Shown piece by piece: positions 63,468-64,000 of a stretch of DNA of 64,000 bases; the first letter of the stretch is position 1; every line of letters starts with the position of its first letter. Position numbers and translations under genes: made by a program. This stretch comes from Nocardioides nitrophenolicus (GTDB taxonomy: Bacteria > Actinomycetota > Actinomycetes > Propionibacteriales > Nocardioidaceae), in NCBI RefSeq assembly GCF_016907515.1, contig NZ_JAFBBY010000001.1, positions 4,402,001-4,466,000 of the forward strand, given 5' to 3'. A model generated the notes under the pieces. That model saw nothing but the letters and a program-made list of their open reading frames with translations. It was not told the origin of the DNA and did no database searches.

Positions 63468-64000
63468 ATGTCGCCGTACCCCACGGAGATCCCCGAGCAC
63501 ACCCGGCGGAGCCGGTTCGTGACGCTGTGCCAGCAGGCGCTGGCCCTCGCCGTCGTCGTCGCCGTCCTCACGCCCGCGGCCCGCACCGTGACCATGGAGG
63601 TCCGCCCCGCCGAGCCCGGCGGCTCGCCGGCGCCGAGTGCCGTCAGCCTGCAGGCCGCGACGACGCCCGTCACGGTGCCGACCGGCACGGTCGACCCGAC
63701 CGTCACGTCGTACGCGCTCACGCCGTCGCCGCAGGGCGTCAACGGTCGCGTCGCGCTGCGCGGCAGCGTGAAGCCGCTGGCGGACGGCGGTGACAAGGTC
63801 ACCAGCGAGGCGCTGCCGGTCGAGGGCTTCGGCACCGTCGGCGTCACCTGGGCGCACGGCACCGAGCTCGCGGAGGACGGCATCACCGTCGACATCCGCA
63901 CCCGCACCGGCGACAGCTGGAGCGAGTGGACCACGGCCGAGTACCACGACGAGCACGGTCCCGACCCCGACAGCGCCGAGGGGCAGCGCTCGCGCCCCGG
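63468..64000 (+). CDS. Secreted PGRP/amidase-type protein, N-terminal part (truncated by window edge)
   Basis: 177 residues visible. After an arginine-containing N-terminus, a hydrophobic segment (about 20-38) acts as signal or anchor. The region FGTVGVTWAHGTELAEDGIT and RTRTGDSWSEW, followed by HGPDPDSAEG, is the typical N-terminal domain of large actinobacterial N-acetylmuramoyl-alanine amidases with a PGRP domain further on. The catalytic part lies outside the window. GGAG 8 nt before the ATG. Confidence 0.7.
   Translation, partial: MSPYPTEIPEHTRRSRFVTLCQQALALAVVVAVLTPAARTVTMEVRPAEPGGSPAPSAVSLQAATTPVTVPTGTVDPTVTSYALTPSPQGVNGRVALRGSVKPLADGGDKVTSEALPVEGFGTVGVTWAHGTELAEDGITVDIRTRTGDSWSEWTTAEYHDEHGPDPDSAEGQRSRP

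Overview
The window is GC-rich actinobacterial chromosome, most like a Nocardioides-type member of the Propionibacteriales. This placement is inferred from the codon pattern, a DUF222/HNH nuclease, class E sortase and LCP genes, and a galactofuran locus. I saw no tRNA, rRNA or CRISPR array. Many genes carry a -10-like TANNNT hexamer only 6-8 nt before an ATG or GTG, which suggests that leaderless transcription is common.

Left part (1-11.98 kb): a truncated BenE transporter with a divergent XRE/cupin regulator; a TetR-DUF4873 pair facing an AurF-like diiron oxygenase; an NAD-dependent reductase and a TetR gene separated by twin operators; a bacterial PH-domain operon ending in a PemK/MazF-like gene; a diguanylate cyclase; an acyl-CoA dehydrogenase; a secreted protein and maf. 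From 12.0 to about 14.6 kb the composition drops (AT-richer codons). This stretch holds a membrane-anchored orphan, a secreted chymotrypsin-fold protease and a decayed gene remnant, and looks horizontally acquired. An HNH protein, a YcaQ-like protein, a DUF885 peptidase, a WYL regulator and an epoxide hydrolase follow. Then comes a conserved actinobacterial core: birA, PH protein, adenylate cyclase, winged-helix protein, purK, purE.

Middle (26.4-44 kb): a TetR/acyl-CoA dehydrogenase pair, then a tightly overlapping cluster of about 13 kb. It contains a LysR regulator, an NtaA/DszA-type monooxygenase, a complete Opp-type ABC importer, an SsuD-type monooxygenase, a class III CoA-transferase, a crotonase-like protein, a cysteine dioxygenase-fold thiol dioxygenase, an alpha/beta hydrolase and a flavin reductase. 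Together these suggest import and oxidative desulfurisation of an organosulfur (possibly thiol or sulfonate carboxylate) compound. A sortase flanked by two LPNTG proteins follows. Next is a repeat region where an IS256-family element has split one copy of a 112-bp palindromic repeat, with a visible 8-bp target duplication.

Right part (45.8-64 kb): a GH6-like lipoprotein, an enoyl-CoA hydratase, LCP ligases, a thioesterase whose ribosome binding site lies in a second inverted-repeat element, and a LysR/dehydratase pair. The end is a cell-wall galactan locus: LCP, two GT2 enzymes, PAP2 phosphatase, UDP-galactopyranose mutase, a GlfT2-like polymerase and a Wzm/Wzt exporter, then tandem 192-bp repeats and the start of a secreted PGRP-type amidase.
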